A stretch of DNA of 64,000 nt from Dromaius novaehollandiae (Eukaryota > Chordata > Aves > Casuariiformes > Dromaiidae), in contig NC_088112.1 of NCBI RefSeq assembly GCF_036370855.1, positions 14,190,469 to 14,254,468 of the forward strand, given 5' to 3'. This document shows positions 11,776 through 24,835 of the stretch, in pieces (positions within the stretch are counted from its first letter, which is position 1; each line of letters opens with the position of its first letter). The position numbers and the translations under genes were made by a program. Under the pieces are notes generated by a model that saw nothing but the letters and a program-made list of their open reading frames with translations, made no database searches and was not told the origin of the DNA.

Positions 11776-14700
11776 ATGGCATGGCGCGTGCTGGTGCTGT
11801 TTCCCTTCCTCCTGGCGGCAGGTGAGGACTTTGCTCCGCAGCCGGCAAGGGTGGGTGGGAAGCACCGGAGGTGCTTAAGGCCCCGGCTCTCATTCTCGTT
11901 TCCTTGAGGGCAGCAGGGACGCCAAAACAGGTGCCCACCCCCTTGGCACCAGTGTTGGGGACCCAGTGGCTGTCCTGCCCCAGGGAGCAGAGATGGCCTG
12001 GACCTGAGAAGTGGGTGATGACACAAGGAGGGAGGGTGAGAAACAGCAGCCTGGGGAGTTGTCCACCTGCCCAGCACTCAAAGCACCTCCAGGAGCTGAG
12101 TGCTGGAGCTGGGCAGGCTCTGCTGGGCTCTGGGGTGCAGGGCCCGGGGCAGAGGCCAGCTCGGGACTGGGCTCAGCACATGTCCTCGCTGCAGTTTCAG
12201 GCAACACAGTCCCCTACTTCAACATGAGCATCGTGTATGTGCCAGAGGACCTGGAGATCGGTGAGTGGGGCAGTCTCAGACCTGCCTGGGTGAGGAGAGG
12301 CCCTGGGGGGCAAGAGGAGCACCTGGCTGTCCCCCCACACCCAGGGGCCCCGGGTGGGTGCTGACGCTGCCCTTGTCCCCAGGCCAGGAGGCCTTCCAGT
12401 TGCAGGCTTTCGATGTGGACGGAGACCCGCTCACCTACAGCATCAGCGGGTCAGAAGCCTTCTACTTCTCTGTCGTTGCTGATACAGGCCAAGTGCTGCT
12501 CAAGAACCCGCTGGACCGTGAGGTGAGGGCAGAGACCCTGGCCCCGAGCTGTGAGCTGGTGTCTTGGACGCTGGTGGGCTCCGGGAGTCCCGCGGGAGAG
12601 CTGTGGGTCACTGTCATGGGGCAAGGCCATGGGCAGCTCTGGGCTCTGCACAGGGAACCGCCGTGGGCTGGACGTCATGGGCAGAGGTGCACGTCGGGGA
12701 ACCCAGGGCTGGGGCAGGGGGCAAGGGAAGTTTTCCACCAACTCCCTGGCCCCAAACCCCAGCTCGGGGAGGGATAGCCGGCCAGGGGGAGCAGCACACC
12801 CAGGGGTGGCGGGAAGAAGGGTCAAGGCCTGCCTGGCTCTGGCTGAGCACTCCTGTGTGTCTCCCCACAGTCCCTGGCCAGGCTCACGCTCACCATCACA
12901 GTGTCTGACGGGCAGAACGACGCAGTGAGTGCCAGGGTCACAGCGCGGTGGGGCGCAGGGAGGCTGCGGCAGGAGTTGGGGGCAAGTGGGATCTCGGTGT
13001 GGACAAGGATCAGCGGTGAAGGGTGCTGGGGCCACACTGTGTTGCGGGGCGGGTGCGGAGCCGTGGGGACGTGGGGCGCCGGAGCAGCACCCAGCTCTCC
13101 TGGGCACCCCATCTTCCTGCTCCTGCCCTTCACTGTCACTGATGCCCACTGCTCCTGATAGATCTCCAGAAAACTCACGGTCATCGTGGAGGACCGTAAC
13201 GACAACGCCCCTGTCTTCCAGAACCTGCCGTATGCAACCACCGTCAATGAGGTAGCTCTCCATGGGGAGCAGGGCAGCTGTGAGGGGCTGGCCCCGGTGC
13301 CATGGGTGTGCCGGGAGCAGGGTGACAGCGTGTTGGAAGCAGGGTGATCACATGCCTGGGAGTGGGGTGACTGCGCACCAGCGAAGGCTCGACCTTGGAA
13401 CAGCACGTGCCAGGACTGTTCCCGGACGGGTGCCTCCGTGTCTGTCCTAGGCACTGGCAGAGGGCTGGGACTCTGCCCTTGCAACGAGTTAGCGATCAGG
13501 GAGTGCCTGAACCACTTCTCCGCTCAGGCCGGGGTGAGGCCGGTTCGGGGTGCAGATGGCCTGTGGGTCTGAGCCTGACCCTCCCAGATGGCCCATGGGC
13601 TAGGTCGCAGCCCCTGCTCCTGGGGAGCCCCATGGAGGGCAGTGGGGCGACCTGGATCTGGCCTCCCATCCCACGTGAGCAAGGACAGCAGCTCAGCCCT
13701 GCACAGCCCGCAGCCCCAGGCAGCCCCCCAGCCCTGCAAGGCCGGGGCACCCCAGGCCAGGGCTAGTGGGGTCAGGCTCAGCACCACCTCCCCTGCCCTC
13801 CTGGGCAATGCTACCACCACTTGCCCCGTGTCTCCAGAACGTGACAGCTGGCAGCATCATCTACATTGTGTCAGCCAACGACAGTGACACCGGGAACGCC
13901 GCCAAAGTCAGCTATAGCATCGAGGAGGTGAGTCCTGGGGAGCCCTGGCTATGGGCTCCGGTGTGCTGGGGTTTAGGGGGCTGGGAAGAGGCTTGGGGCC
14001 CCAGGGAGCCACTGGACCCCTACCCAGCAAGCTTTCTGCCCCAATGCGAAGAACTTGGCTTGTCTTGATCGTGTGGGCCATGGCAAGCCCTGGCATCTTC
14101 CCTCATTGAGCCTGCCTGCTCCCAGGCACCGAGAGGGTCCATGCCCACTAGAGAGCAGCAGTGCATCACGCAGCTGGGCACACCATATCCGAAACCCACC
14201 TGTGAGCCACCACCATGGTGCAAATGCAGGGGGGGGACCTGGCCAGGGGCAGCCCCACAGCCCTGGGGGAGCAGGGGTGCATGTTGGGTCAGGAAGGCTC
14301 TGTGCCCCCTGAGCAATGGGTGCAACATGCTAGCTCCTGCCAAACAGCGTTGCAAGCTGGAAACAACCCAGGCAGTGAGTACCCCACAGCTGGTGGGCTC
14401 TCTGTGGGCCGAGCCTGGCAGAAGGGTGGGGGTTGTGCTCCCATCTCTGCTGGGCACCTCTGCTCCATGCCTTGGTGACACAGGATGCTGTCCCATGCCC
14501 AGGTGATCCCGGACAACACGAAGAATCTTTGGCTCTTCTACATCCTGCCCAATGGGAGCGTGGTGCTCAATGGCTCACTGGACTATACCCTGAACACCTT
14601 CTACCAGATCAAGATCCTCGCCAAGGTGGGAGCCGGCTGGGCCAGGGGCGTGAGGCTGGCAAGGAAAGGTGCTGCAGGGCTGACGGGCACTCTGCTCCCC

Positions 14701-17700
14701 AGGATGGCGGGGGGCTGCTGCACGGGGTGCTGACCTTCCAGCAGAGCGTGACCTACTTGTCTGTGACCGTCCGTGACCTGCCCAACCTCGACCCACGGTT
14801 CCTCAATGAGCCCTACTCTGGCTCTGTGCCGGAGAACTGCCCTCTGGTAAGGAGCCTGCCCGCCCCAGTGGCCTGCCCCTGCCATGGCCCGTCCCTGGGG
14901 GCTCTAACGCACGGGGGTGTCTGAGCCGCCAGGCATGGGGTGAGGTGGAGGCATCCTAGGTTCTGTCCTCATGGCTGTGTCCCTGCAGGGCACCACCGTG
15001 CTGACTGTCACCGCCATTGACAGAGACACAGGGGTGAATGATGAAATCTACTACAGCATCACCAGTGAGTGAGGGGTGGGACAGTGGGTTCCCAGGTGGG
15101 ATGGGCACGGGTGGGTGGCCAAGCAGTAAGGGGTACTGTGGGGACTGGTGGCTCACGGAAGCCACCGGCCTGCCCCGCTGGTGGAGAGAAGGCCAGGCCT
15201 GTGTTTCCCAATGGCTGCAGCTGCTTCCCACTGTCCCCTTGCCCTAGCTGCCGACATCCCCTTTGCTATCGATGCCATGACGGGCACCATCAATGTGACT
15301 GGCCCCCTGGACCGGGAGCAGCTGCCAAATGAAGTGCTGCTGCTGGAAGTCACGGTGAGTAGGAGGTAGCCAGGGGAGTCCTGTCCTCTTCCTCCTCCCG
15401 GACCCATCTCACCCTCTCTCCCCTCTTGCACAGGCGCGGGAGAAGAACCTGGACATCTATGGCAATGTGGCCAAGATCAGCACCCAGGTGACAGTCACGG
15501 TGGCCGACATCAATGACAACAAGCCCCAGTTCTATCTCTGTTCCCTCTCCAGCTGCGACTTCTCTGCCGATGCCCAGAGCAACTTCACAGGCAGCGTTGT
15601 GGAGCACTCCTCCTCCAACCTGGCTGTGTCCGGCCTCAGCATCGTCGCACATGACCCTGACAAGGTTGGGAGCCCGTCCTCAGGGCTGGGCTGGGGACAG
15701 GGAGTCTGGGGTGCTTGGCTGGCTGCCCTCACTCCTGCATGTCTTTTTCCGGCAGGGCGTCAACAGCAGTTTTGAGCTGTACCTGCAAGGTCCGAATGCC
15801 AGCGCCTTCTTTGTCTCCCCTAAGACGATTGTGGGCACGGGGGAAGTCCAGATCCTAGTGCAAGACCCACTGTCTGTGGACTACGAAATAAGCCATGTCA
15901 TGGTGGTGCAGGTGAGACTTGCAGGACTGGCTCACCATAGGGGACAGCTTCCCTCTCCCTGCACATGCTGGAGTGCATGGGGGACATGACTCTTCCCTTG
16001 CAGGGCACAGAAGCAAAGGCAGAATGTGACTCTGTGCCTGGAAGCTTGTTTGGTTCAGGGGAGCTGGATCAGAGTGTAATGGGTCTGTTTTCTGTCCTTG
16101 GAGACCTGTACGTAACACTGTCTCTTCTCCATGCTGCAGATTGTTGCTAATGACACGGGGAACCCCACAGACTGCTGCTCCACGGCCACTGTGACCATCA
16201 ACCTCATTGACAGCAATGACCACAGCCCCGAGTTCCCCCAGAGTGTCTACAGCCTGAGTGTGGTGGAAAACAGCGTCGCCGGCACCGTCGTCTCCCCAGG
16301 CATCACGGTTAGGTGCTGGGCAGGGAATGGGCGCAGTTCACATCCCCCAAGTTGTGTCTGCTGGTGCAGCTCACTGGCATGGGCACAGCTGGGTTGGCAC
16401 AGGAGCACCAGTTTCCTTGTGCACATATGAAGGATATGGTGCTAGTGGGTTCACAGAGTGCGGGTCCCAGTGTCTGTTTTTGGGGTGCCAGCTCCCAGCA
16501 GCAGATCCCCTCTGGTGCCCTGGATTCATCACTGCCCTGGGGGCTGAAGCAGATTCATCTGATATTTCCCTTTCTCTATTTTAGGCCTATGATCCGGATA
16601 GTGGTATCCTGGGCCAGATCACCTACCAGCTCTTCCCAGAGAGCATGTACGTAGGGGCACAGCCAGCCACAACTGGGCATCAGCCCTCTTTGAGGGCTGC
16701 AGGGCAGTGGCTGCTTCCAGCCCTGAGCCCCAGTAACAGGCCTGTGTGTGCTGCAGCCGGGAAGTCTTCACGGTGAACAGCACGAGTGGGGCTGTGTTGG
16801 TGCACAACGGGAGCTGGCTGGACCGTGAGACTCGCTCCATCTATTATGCCAACCTCCAGGCCAAGGATGGGGGCAACCTGACGGGCTCCACGCTACTGGA
16901 GATCACTGTGCTGGATGCCAATGACAACCACCCCATCATCACTGGCTCCTACTTTATCTCCGTGGACGAGGGGCAGAATGTCAGCGTGCAGATCCAGGTA
17001 TGTGCGGCCTGAGGTGGAGGAGATGACCTGGTGACTGTCAGGAGATATGGCCTGTCCCGGAGGTGCCAGACAGCTCTGTTCCTGCCCACTGACCTTCCTG
17101 GTTGTCTCTTTTCAGGCCATGGACAATGATGAGCCTGGCACTCCCAACAGCGAGTTGCGCTTCGAGATCTTGCCAGGGTCATTCAGTGCCAACTTCACCA
17201 TTGATGCAGTTACGGGAGAGATGCACAACAAGGGGCCATTGGACCGTGAGGCCTTGGATGATGACCGTGGGCAGATGGTGGTGACGGTGGAGGTGCACGA
17301 CCTGGGCACGCCACAGCTCAGCACCTCTGTCAACGTCACCATCACTGTGGGGGTGAGTTCTGAGCACTGGCAGGGAGGCACTGAGGCAGGTGTGGGCTGG
17401 TGGCTGTGACCAGACTGATGCACAGACAAGGGAAGGCACATGAGGTCCCTGGCCATGGCAAGGGCACCATGTCCCCAAGCTCTCTGTGGGGGCAGAGGGA
17501 ATGGTTGAGGCAGGAAGACAGGAAAGGGCTTTTGTGCCTCCTGCCTGAGGGAGGCAGGGATCTGCACTCCTGTCCTCCAGCCTGCTGTGGGACTGCCTGT
17601 CTCCAAGAGCAGCTGTGCCCATGGCGTTTATCTCCCACAGGACGTGAATGACAATGCACCCGTGTTCCTCAACCAGTCCTATGAGTTCTCAGTCTTTGAA

Positions 17701-20700
17701 GGATCTGCAGGTAAGAGCCACGTGGCCAGGCCCACGGGACATACGGGGGCCTGGGGCTGGTGCCTGCTGGTCACTGAGTGAGTGTCTGTCTCTATCTGCA
17801 GGGTCCTTTGTGGGCAACGTGGAGGCCACAGATGCTGACCAGACAGACATCAATTCCCGCATTTCCTTCCTGCTTCAGAGCGGCAGCGGCTCCAGCAACT
17901 TCCTAATCCGCTCGTCCCGCCTGGGGCCAGGGTACTACAGTGGGCGGCTGTCCCTGGATCCCGATGTGTCCCTGGACTATGACAGCTTGCAGCAGAAGTT
18001 CTTCTCCCTGGTGGTGCTGGCAGAGAACACAGCAGCGGAGAGTGTGGGGGACACTGCCAATGCCTCAGTGATGGTCTACGTCCTAGACGTCAATGATGAG
18101 CCTCCCACCATCCTGTCAACCTCTGTGTACAATGTGAGCGAGAACGGCACGCAGGAGGGCCTGGTCTGCACTGTGGTCGGCTCTGACCCGGACACCAACC
18201 ACTCGTTGGTCTTTGAAGAGCTGTCAGTCACCTGCTTGAAGGGGACGAGCAGTGCCGGGGAGGTGTGCTGGGACTGGTTTGTGCTGGCACCCAACGGCTC
18301 AGTGCTGGTGAACAGCTCAGACATTGACTACGAGCTGTGCGATGTGGTGGTGCTCATGCTGCGGGCTGAAGACGTGTACACCGAGAAGGGCAACCGCTAC
18401 AGCCAGAATGGTACAACGTCCGCACCCCTTTCCTCCCATGATGGCTGGGGCACACAGGGAGGTGGGAGTTGCCTCTCCAGCCCCCCAGGAGGAGCTGTGA
18501 GGAGCAGGGTGGGAGCTGACCAGTTTGGGGATGGAGGGAGGGCATCCTTGGCTGTTTTGGTCCCTGTGGCAGGGGCCTGAGCCTGCCAGGAGGAAGGGGC
18601 TCCTGTCTGTGGAGGGAGGTGTGGAGGAGATCACTGCAGGAATGCTGTCAGTGACCAGAGCTCTGCTTCTGGGGCCTCTGCAGAAACCCTGAGGATCCTC
18701 ATCACTGATGTGAATGACAACGCACCGATTTTCCTGCCCTCCTCCGAGACATTCGGTGAGCAGCCGAGCCCCATGGGTGCTGTGTGCCCTGTGCTCCTGT
18801 CTACATGTGCATGTGTGCACTCACCTGTGCATGTCAGGACAAGGCACTCTGCCTTGCTCTCTGGCAGCAGGGTCCTCTCCCCAAAGCTGTTCCACTCCTG
18901 TGCACTTCCAGCCACTGCTAGAAGTGGGGGGCCAGGGCAGGGCTAGGATATATGCGGGCTCTAGTGTGGGATTAGTTAATGCTTTTTGTGAGGGCCTTGT
19001 CTGTCTCCCTGGGTCCAAAGGCAGCACTGGGATGCTCGGAGCTCTCTGCCTGCCATCTCTGAGCCCTGGGGTGCATGGGGCAAGGGGTCTGCAGCAAGCC
19101 TGGCTGCACACCAGCCTGGTCTCACTGTCTGTCCCTGGCAGTGGTCGTCCCTGACATCTCTCCTGTGGACCTACAAGTGGCTGAAGTGAAGGTGAGGAGC
19201 TGTGTGTGTGCATCTGTCCATCTGTGGATTTGGGCTCATCCATCCCTGCCCTGGGCAGGCAGTGGACCATTCCCACCTGTGCTCCTACCATGCTCTGCGC
19301 CCACAGGCCACGGATGCTGACTCGGGGCCCGGAGGAACTATCACCTTCTCCATCCTTAGTGTGGTGTTTGTGCAAGACAATGGCATCAGCCAGTCCTTCG
19401 AGAACCTCTTCAAGATGGTGACCACAACCGAGCAGGACACCTACATCGGGAGCATCCGGTAATGCTGTGGCTCTGGGCCGGGGCGGAGACGGAGAGCATG
19501 GGGCTGGCTCTGTCTCTGTGCAGCTCGACTCCTGCCTGCTGCCAAGCCAGGGGTGCAAGCAAGGCTAGTGTGGGCTGGCCAAGGGCCAAAGGGGTCCTGT
19601 CCCGGGCACAGTGGCAGGGTGGAGCTCAGGAGACAGCAGTGTCTGGGGATGTCCCATGCAGCCTGGTGGGATCGCTGATGTCCCTGTACTCCCAGGGTGG
19701 CCAGCAACCTTGACAGGTCACTGAAGGGGCAGTACCAGGTGACGGTGGAGGCCAAGGATGGTGAGGCACCGGTGCACACAACGCAGACTGTGCTGAATGT
19801 GAGTGTCACCTCCATCCCCCTGCCTGGGGATGCCCTGCACCCTGACCAGCCTTGCTTACCCCTGCTCTCCCCATGCAGATCTTCACGGTGGATAATAGCT
19901 ACCTAGTTCGCCTCCAGTTCGTGGTCCCAGTGGATGAAGTCCAGAATAACTTGGACGAGATCACACTGTAAGGGGCACCTGGCCGGCAGTGGGGAGGGTG
20001 TGCTGTGCACGGCGGGGATGTCAGGTACCCCATGCAGCGGGGGAGACATAGGCACATGGGTGCCCCTTGCCCTGCAGGGCAGCTGCCTCCTCATCCAGCC
20101 CCCTGAAGGCACTGCGGGCTGTGCTATGGGGCTGGGACCCACAGCCCTGGTCTCTTCCAGCCTCACTGGGAGCAAAGGAGATGGGGCAGGTGGTGTTCTG
20201 GGGAGGGGATCCCTGCTGGAGCTGGGGGCTGCAGGGGGTCTGGCTGCTCCCTGTGCCTGCAAGCAGAGCAGCACGACACCCATCCCAGGCTCCCTGCGTT
20301 TCCACTGCTTCTAGGGCGCTGACCGTGGTGACCAAGGCACGGGTCTATGTAGTGGCCATCCAGACCCTGGAGGATGCCCGTGCCTCCCGGTAAGTCGGCC
20401 TGGGGGGGGTCACCTGGGTCTGCAGGTGTGGAGGGAGGGGGTGGTGAAGAGGGGACACAGCAGTGGCACCTCAGGGTGGGGGGTGGCCTCCTGGCACCCC
20501 ACTCACCCCATGCCCCTTGCTACTGCAGGGCTCAAGCCAAGTCCGTGATGGAGGCGTACTTTGTCTACAGCAACGGCACTGCGTTGGAGGTCAATCAGCT
20601 GAGCGTGTGAGTGCCCGGGGAGGTGGCCCCGTGGGCAACACCTGCTAACCCAGCCTAGCCCCGCCACCTCACCTCTCTGCTTGTCCTTGGCAGGCTCATA

Positions 20701-22041
20701 CAGAGCGACCTGCAGATCTTGACACAGCTGGTGAACCTTGGCCTGGCTGTCATCGTGAGTGGGGCAGGGCAGGGAGTATGGGGAGAGGATGCCAGCCCCG
20801 TGCTGGGCCACAGGGCCTGCTGCCCAGGGCTGCGCCCTCACCTCTGGTCTGTGCCAGGGCCCCGCCGAGGTGACAACGGCTGACAAGGAGAAGGAGCTGA
20901 TTGGCGTTATTGCAGGGCTGGCAGCATTCATGCTCCTCTTCATCCTCATCATGACTCTGGCCTTGGTTCTCACCACCAGGAGGTAGCACACAGCCTGCAC
21001 CCTGTCCTGCTTCCCCTAGCATCACCACTGCCCTTGTCCTTGCTGGCCACCCCTACAGATCCCAGCCCAGCCCTCACCCTGCTCCTGCCCATGCACATCC
21101 CAGTGCTCTGGCTCCAACCTCGTCTTTCTCACCCCCCCTCCCCCCCCCCCCCGCCCCGCCCCGGTCTTTGGGCTTTGCAGCTTCAAGAGGAAGCTGAATG
21201 CAATGAAGGCTCTGAAGGCGGCCACAACACTTACACCTGCCATGGTGCAGCAGGGTCCAGGCATCCCTGGGACCAACCTCTACAATGCTGAGGGGTGAGT
21301 GTGGACTCCCTGCAGCAGGAGAGGAGATCCCGGGTGCATCCCCTCAGCCAGGGGCTGCAGGCAGCAACAGCTGCAAGCAGCGCTTGCTGTCACAACCCCT
21401 GCCTGGGGGACATGGCTGCCCTGGGCTGACCCAAAGTGCTGCGGAGGCTGTCACTCACCTGCCACCCATCCTTCACTAGGGCAAACCCTGTGCTCAACCT
21501 CTCCTTGGATCCGTCCCATGACCTGGGCTTCCATGAAGACTCCTGCTCTATGGCCAGGTGAGCTCTCTGGGCAGGTCCCAAAGGCCATGGGGCCATCACC
21601 CTGTGTCTTGGCTCTGCCCAGGCCCTCTTTTAACCCATGCCCTCCACTCTCCCCAGCATGAATTCACTGGATGAAAACACAGTAAATGCACCTGGGGATG
21701 AAACCCCCAAGGCCAAGGTGAGTGTGTAAAGAGCTGCTGGTATCTGGCTGGGAGTCCTGCCCCCCCCAAGCACTCTGCCCAGCCCTGCTCCTTTCTGCTG
21801 TGGCACAGGGGCTTCCAGACCCCTTGTGTCCTCTTCTCTCCATCCCCTTCACAACCCCCAGCTCCTGGGGGGAAGTGTCCGTGTCCCTGTCCCCTCCTCC
21901 AGCTGCACTCTCCTGCTGCAGAACGGCAAAGCGAGGCACCTGGACCTGGCCAGGGACGAGGCACTGGTGGCTGCCCTGCACCTGAAGGAGCCCAGCAAAG
22001 TAGCATTCATCAACAATGCCTTCACCACCACAGACTTGTGA
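11776..22041 (+). CDS. CDHR2: Cadherin-related family member 2 (protocadherin-24), complete
   Basis: Single-pass adhesion receptor of epithelial microvilli; the family pairs with CDHR5 to link microvillus tips and binds harmonin (USH1C) through its tail. Exons: 11776-11821, 12195-12260, 12383-12522, 12871-12924, 13162-13251, 13838-13927, 14503-14625, 14703-14846, 14989-15064, 15248-15354, 15434-15664, 15756-15911, 16140-16307, 16585-16646, 16757-16997, 17116-17352, 17641-17710, 17802-18410, 18684-18755, 19142-19191, 19307-19458, 19696-19798, 19879-19967, 20315-20389, 20529-20606, 20694-20754, 20858-20982, 21181-21294, 21480-21557, 21657-21717, 21922-22041. All junctions are GT-AG and phase-consistent, giving 1295 aa (human about 1310). 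A signal peptide (MAWRVLVLFPFLLAA) precedes nine cadherin repeats. Calcium linkers include DRNDNAP (~115), DINDNKP (~337), DSNDHSP (~465), DANDNHP (~571), DVNDNAP (~678), DVNDEPP (~796) and DVNDNAP (~912). The EC2-EC3 linker (DLPNLDP) is degenerate. A transmembrane helix lies at about 1144-1166 (exon 27), followed by a ~125-aa tail ending TTDL, a class I PDZ ligand. Confidence 0.95.
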
Positions 22042-22117
22042 GCAGGCACATGGGTGGCAGCTGGGCCAGAGCGGGACTCGGGCAGCTGCTTTGGCGACAG
22101 TGTCCTCAGATGCCAAT

Positions 22118-22123
22118 AATAAA
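22118..22123 (+). terminator. CDHR2: CDHR2 polyadenylation signal
   Basis: AATAAA lies 77 bp after the CDHR2 stop codon, followed by GT-rich sequence. This would give a very short 3' UTR of about 100 bp. Confidence 0.7.
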
Positions 22124-22179
22124 CCTGTCCCACCTGAGTCACAGCCCACTGCGGTGGCTGTCAGCCCAGTGGTGCCTGC

Positions 22180-22371
22180 GGGGGGGGGGGGGAGGGCAGC
22201 TGGTGCGGGGCCCAGCCAGCACCCCACAGGGCGGCCTTGGGGCAGGCGACAAGCTCTGCCATCTCTTCTGATGCTTCCCCTGGGTTGGGGGGGGGGGGGG
22301 GGGTTTGCTGGTTTCAGGCCATAATGGAGCAGGAGGGGAGGTTTGCTGCCACCGCCCCCCCCCCCCCCCCC
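22180..22371. repeat. Homopolymer G and C runs
   Basis: Three long runs: 13 G at 22180-22192, 17 G at 22287-22303 and 17 C at 22355-22371. They lie in the gap between the convergent 3' ends of CDHR2 and GPRIN1. Run lengths in assemblies are often unreliable. Confidence 0.95.
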
Positions 22372-22493
22372 GGGCTCAACACTGCTCCCTGCCCCCCAGG
22401 CCCCTTGCAAGGGCTGCCCCGCTCTCCCATCGCCCCAGTCGGCCCTGGGTGATGGAGGTGCAGGCAGCCCCGGGCAGAGATTTTGTGCAAGGT

Positions 22494-24835
22494 TTTATTA
22501 CCCAACATCCAAACTGACAAGTTTAGCCATCCCACCATCACCCTCCCCCCCCCCAACCAGAAAAAAGAAAAGAAGAGGAAAAAGAAGAAAGTAGGTGATG
22601 AATTCATCGTGCCTGTGTGCCGTGGCTTGGCACCACACCAGCCAGCGCAGGGCCCGGAGGGAGAGGACAGGCCAGCACGGGGCAGCGGGGGGACAGCCCC
22701 AGCCCCTTGGGCCAGGGCACCGTGTTCCTGGCCTTTCCCCTGCGGGTGCAGCACCCACAGCCGCAAGGCACGGGGATGGGCTGGCTCCTGCGGGGCACGG
22801 CAGCACGGCCACAGCGGCCCTGGCTGCTGCTTAAGGGAGCCTCATAGCCCTCCCCAGGGCGAGACATGGCCCGCGCTGGCTCCTCCAGCCCAACACCAGC
22901 CCGAGATGTACGCTGTGAGTTTGGGGACCAACCCCACCCAGGGGAAGTGGCTGCCCCAGGCCCTCCTGCACCGCTCTGCCTGCAGTAGGTGGGGCAGCCC
23001 CCAGCACCTCCCTCTGCAGCCTCCTGCAGCCCTGGGGTTGCATCCTGCCAGGGCGTGCTGGGAGCCGCGCACCGCGTACGGCACTCCCCGCAGGTACAGC
23101 CAACCCCACACCACATCGGCAGCCCCCCGATCCTGCACGCCCCGCTGGAGCTGGCAGCTCCCGGTGCTGGGTCACCCTTTGGTGAGGGGACAAGGGGCTC
23201 CCTCCTGGGCCCGCACACGTACTCCGGCTCCCTGGGGCCATCCTCCACGCAGGCCAGGCTGCAGGAAGGAAGGAGGGGGCTGGGTCGTGCTCCGGGCAGG
23301 AACGCCAGGGCGGCGCTGGAAGCGGGGACGCTCGCCCGCCTGTCCGCCCCATGGCCAGCCCTGTGCTCCCTGTGCTGTGCCAACCTGGCAGGGCACAGGG
23401 AACAGAGGAAAAGCGTTTCCAGAGAGGTGCCAAGGGAGGAGGTGGCTCTGGGCAAGACACGCACAGCTGAAAGTGTCTCTTAAAAAGCTCCAAAAATGCA
23501 AACACGGTTCAATAAAAGCCCACCCCCGACCCCCCTTCCCTGTAAAACCCCAGCTGTAAAAATTGGCAGCATTTTGCAGCCAACGCGGCCCAGCTCCCAT
23601 CCCGGGAGAGCAGTGAGCTGGGCAGGACGGACTTGCAGAGGGACACGCGGTCACAGCACGGTGCTGCCTCTCCAGGCGCGCAGGGCGGCTTGGGCGATGG
23701 GGCTCCCGGCCGTGACACCTGGGCCCAGGAGGCAGGACAGGCATGTGCCTCCACGCAGGGCCTCTGGCACACGGCCGGCAGCGCAGGCTCCATCCCCACC
23801 GCCAGCCACAACGAGGACCTGCCCTGGGCGCTGCATGCAGCCGGGACACACGGACAGGTCCCCAGGCAGGGGGCCGTGGGGACAGCCCCAGCATGCTCCC
23901 ATGTGAGCTCTCACTGCAGTCACGGGTGGCCCCACGATCCCTCCAGCAAACCTGGCTCAGAGGGCTGCCCGGGCTGCCCCATGCCTCGCCTGGTGCTGCA
24001 GGGCCACGTCCTCCAGCCCTGGGCACCCGCAGCTCAGGGATGGCATGACAGCAAGGTGCAATGTCCAGGCAGAGTGCATGGGGCTGCAATGGGGCTGGAT
24101 GAGATGGCAGCGCCCCGGGGACCTGCGTGTGTGCAGCCGCAGGCCCGAGAGGGCTGGAGCACCCGGAGGAAGCCAGGGCGCTCGGCAGAGCACAGCTGAG
24201 CCATGCGCGGGTGCAGCAGAGCTGGCAGTGCCCACCGGCCCCCGCAGTACCATGAGGCGCCAGCATCCCTCCAGACCGGGGAGCAAAGCTCCTGCCCAGG
24301 GTGTGAGCAAAGTCAAAGCTGCAGGGAGACAGCAGCGACCTGCCCCTTCCCCACCCTAAGCCATTGCTGGACCTGTGCTGGAGGCAGGAGACATGTCCCA
24401 GGAGCAGCCCTCCCCTGGCTGGAAGGAGCCGGGTGCTTCCTTGTGCACTGAGGAACGCCGCCCGGCTCCGTCCCCTGCGCAGTGCCGGGGAGAGAGCAGG
24501 TTTGGCTCCCAGGGTGCCTCCAGTCCCATGCCCCAGGCAGCCGGATCCCCCTGTGGAGCCAGGCCGAGGGGCACCCCAGGCTGCTCCCCTCTCGCGGTGG
24601 CGGAGACGCCTCGTCCCAGCGGGCAGCGCTCCGGCACCCCAGGAGGTGCGCACGCTGGCCGCAGGCATCTCGGGATGGCAAAGCCCGGTGAGCGGATGCC
24701 GGGGGCTGCCAGCCCGGTGGCGGGTGACCCAGGCAGCGCAGCAGCCCCCGGTCAGGGAGCCCCCTGCGTCTCTGGACGCCCCACGTTGCCCGAGAAACCC
24801 TGCGGCACCCTTCTCCCGGCAGCGCGGGAGCCGGC
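22494..24835 (-). other. GPRIN1: Probable GPRIN1 3' UTR
   Basis: From the GPRIN1 stop codon to the first good minus-strand AATAAA (22499-22494, TTTATT on the plus strand) is 2.3 kb with no gene of its own. A long minus-strand open frame of 635 codons through 23172-25079 overlaps the GPRIN1 end in another frame; its composition is that of GC-rich noncoding sequence. The transcript would end about 370 bp from the CDHR2 poly(A) signal, so the two genes converge tail to tail. Confidence 0.5.
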
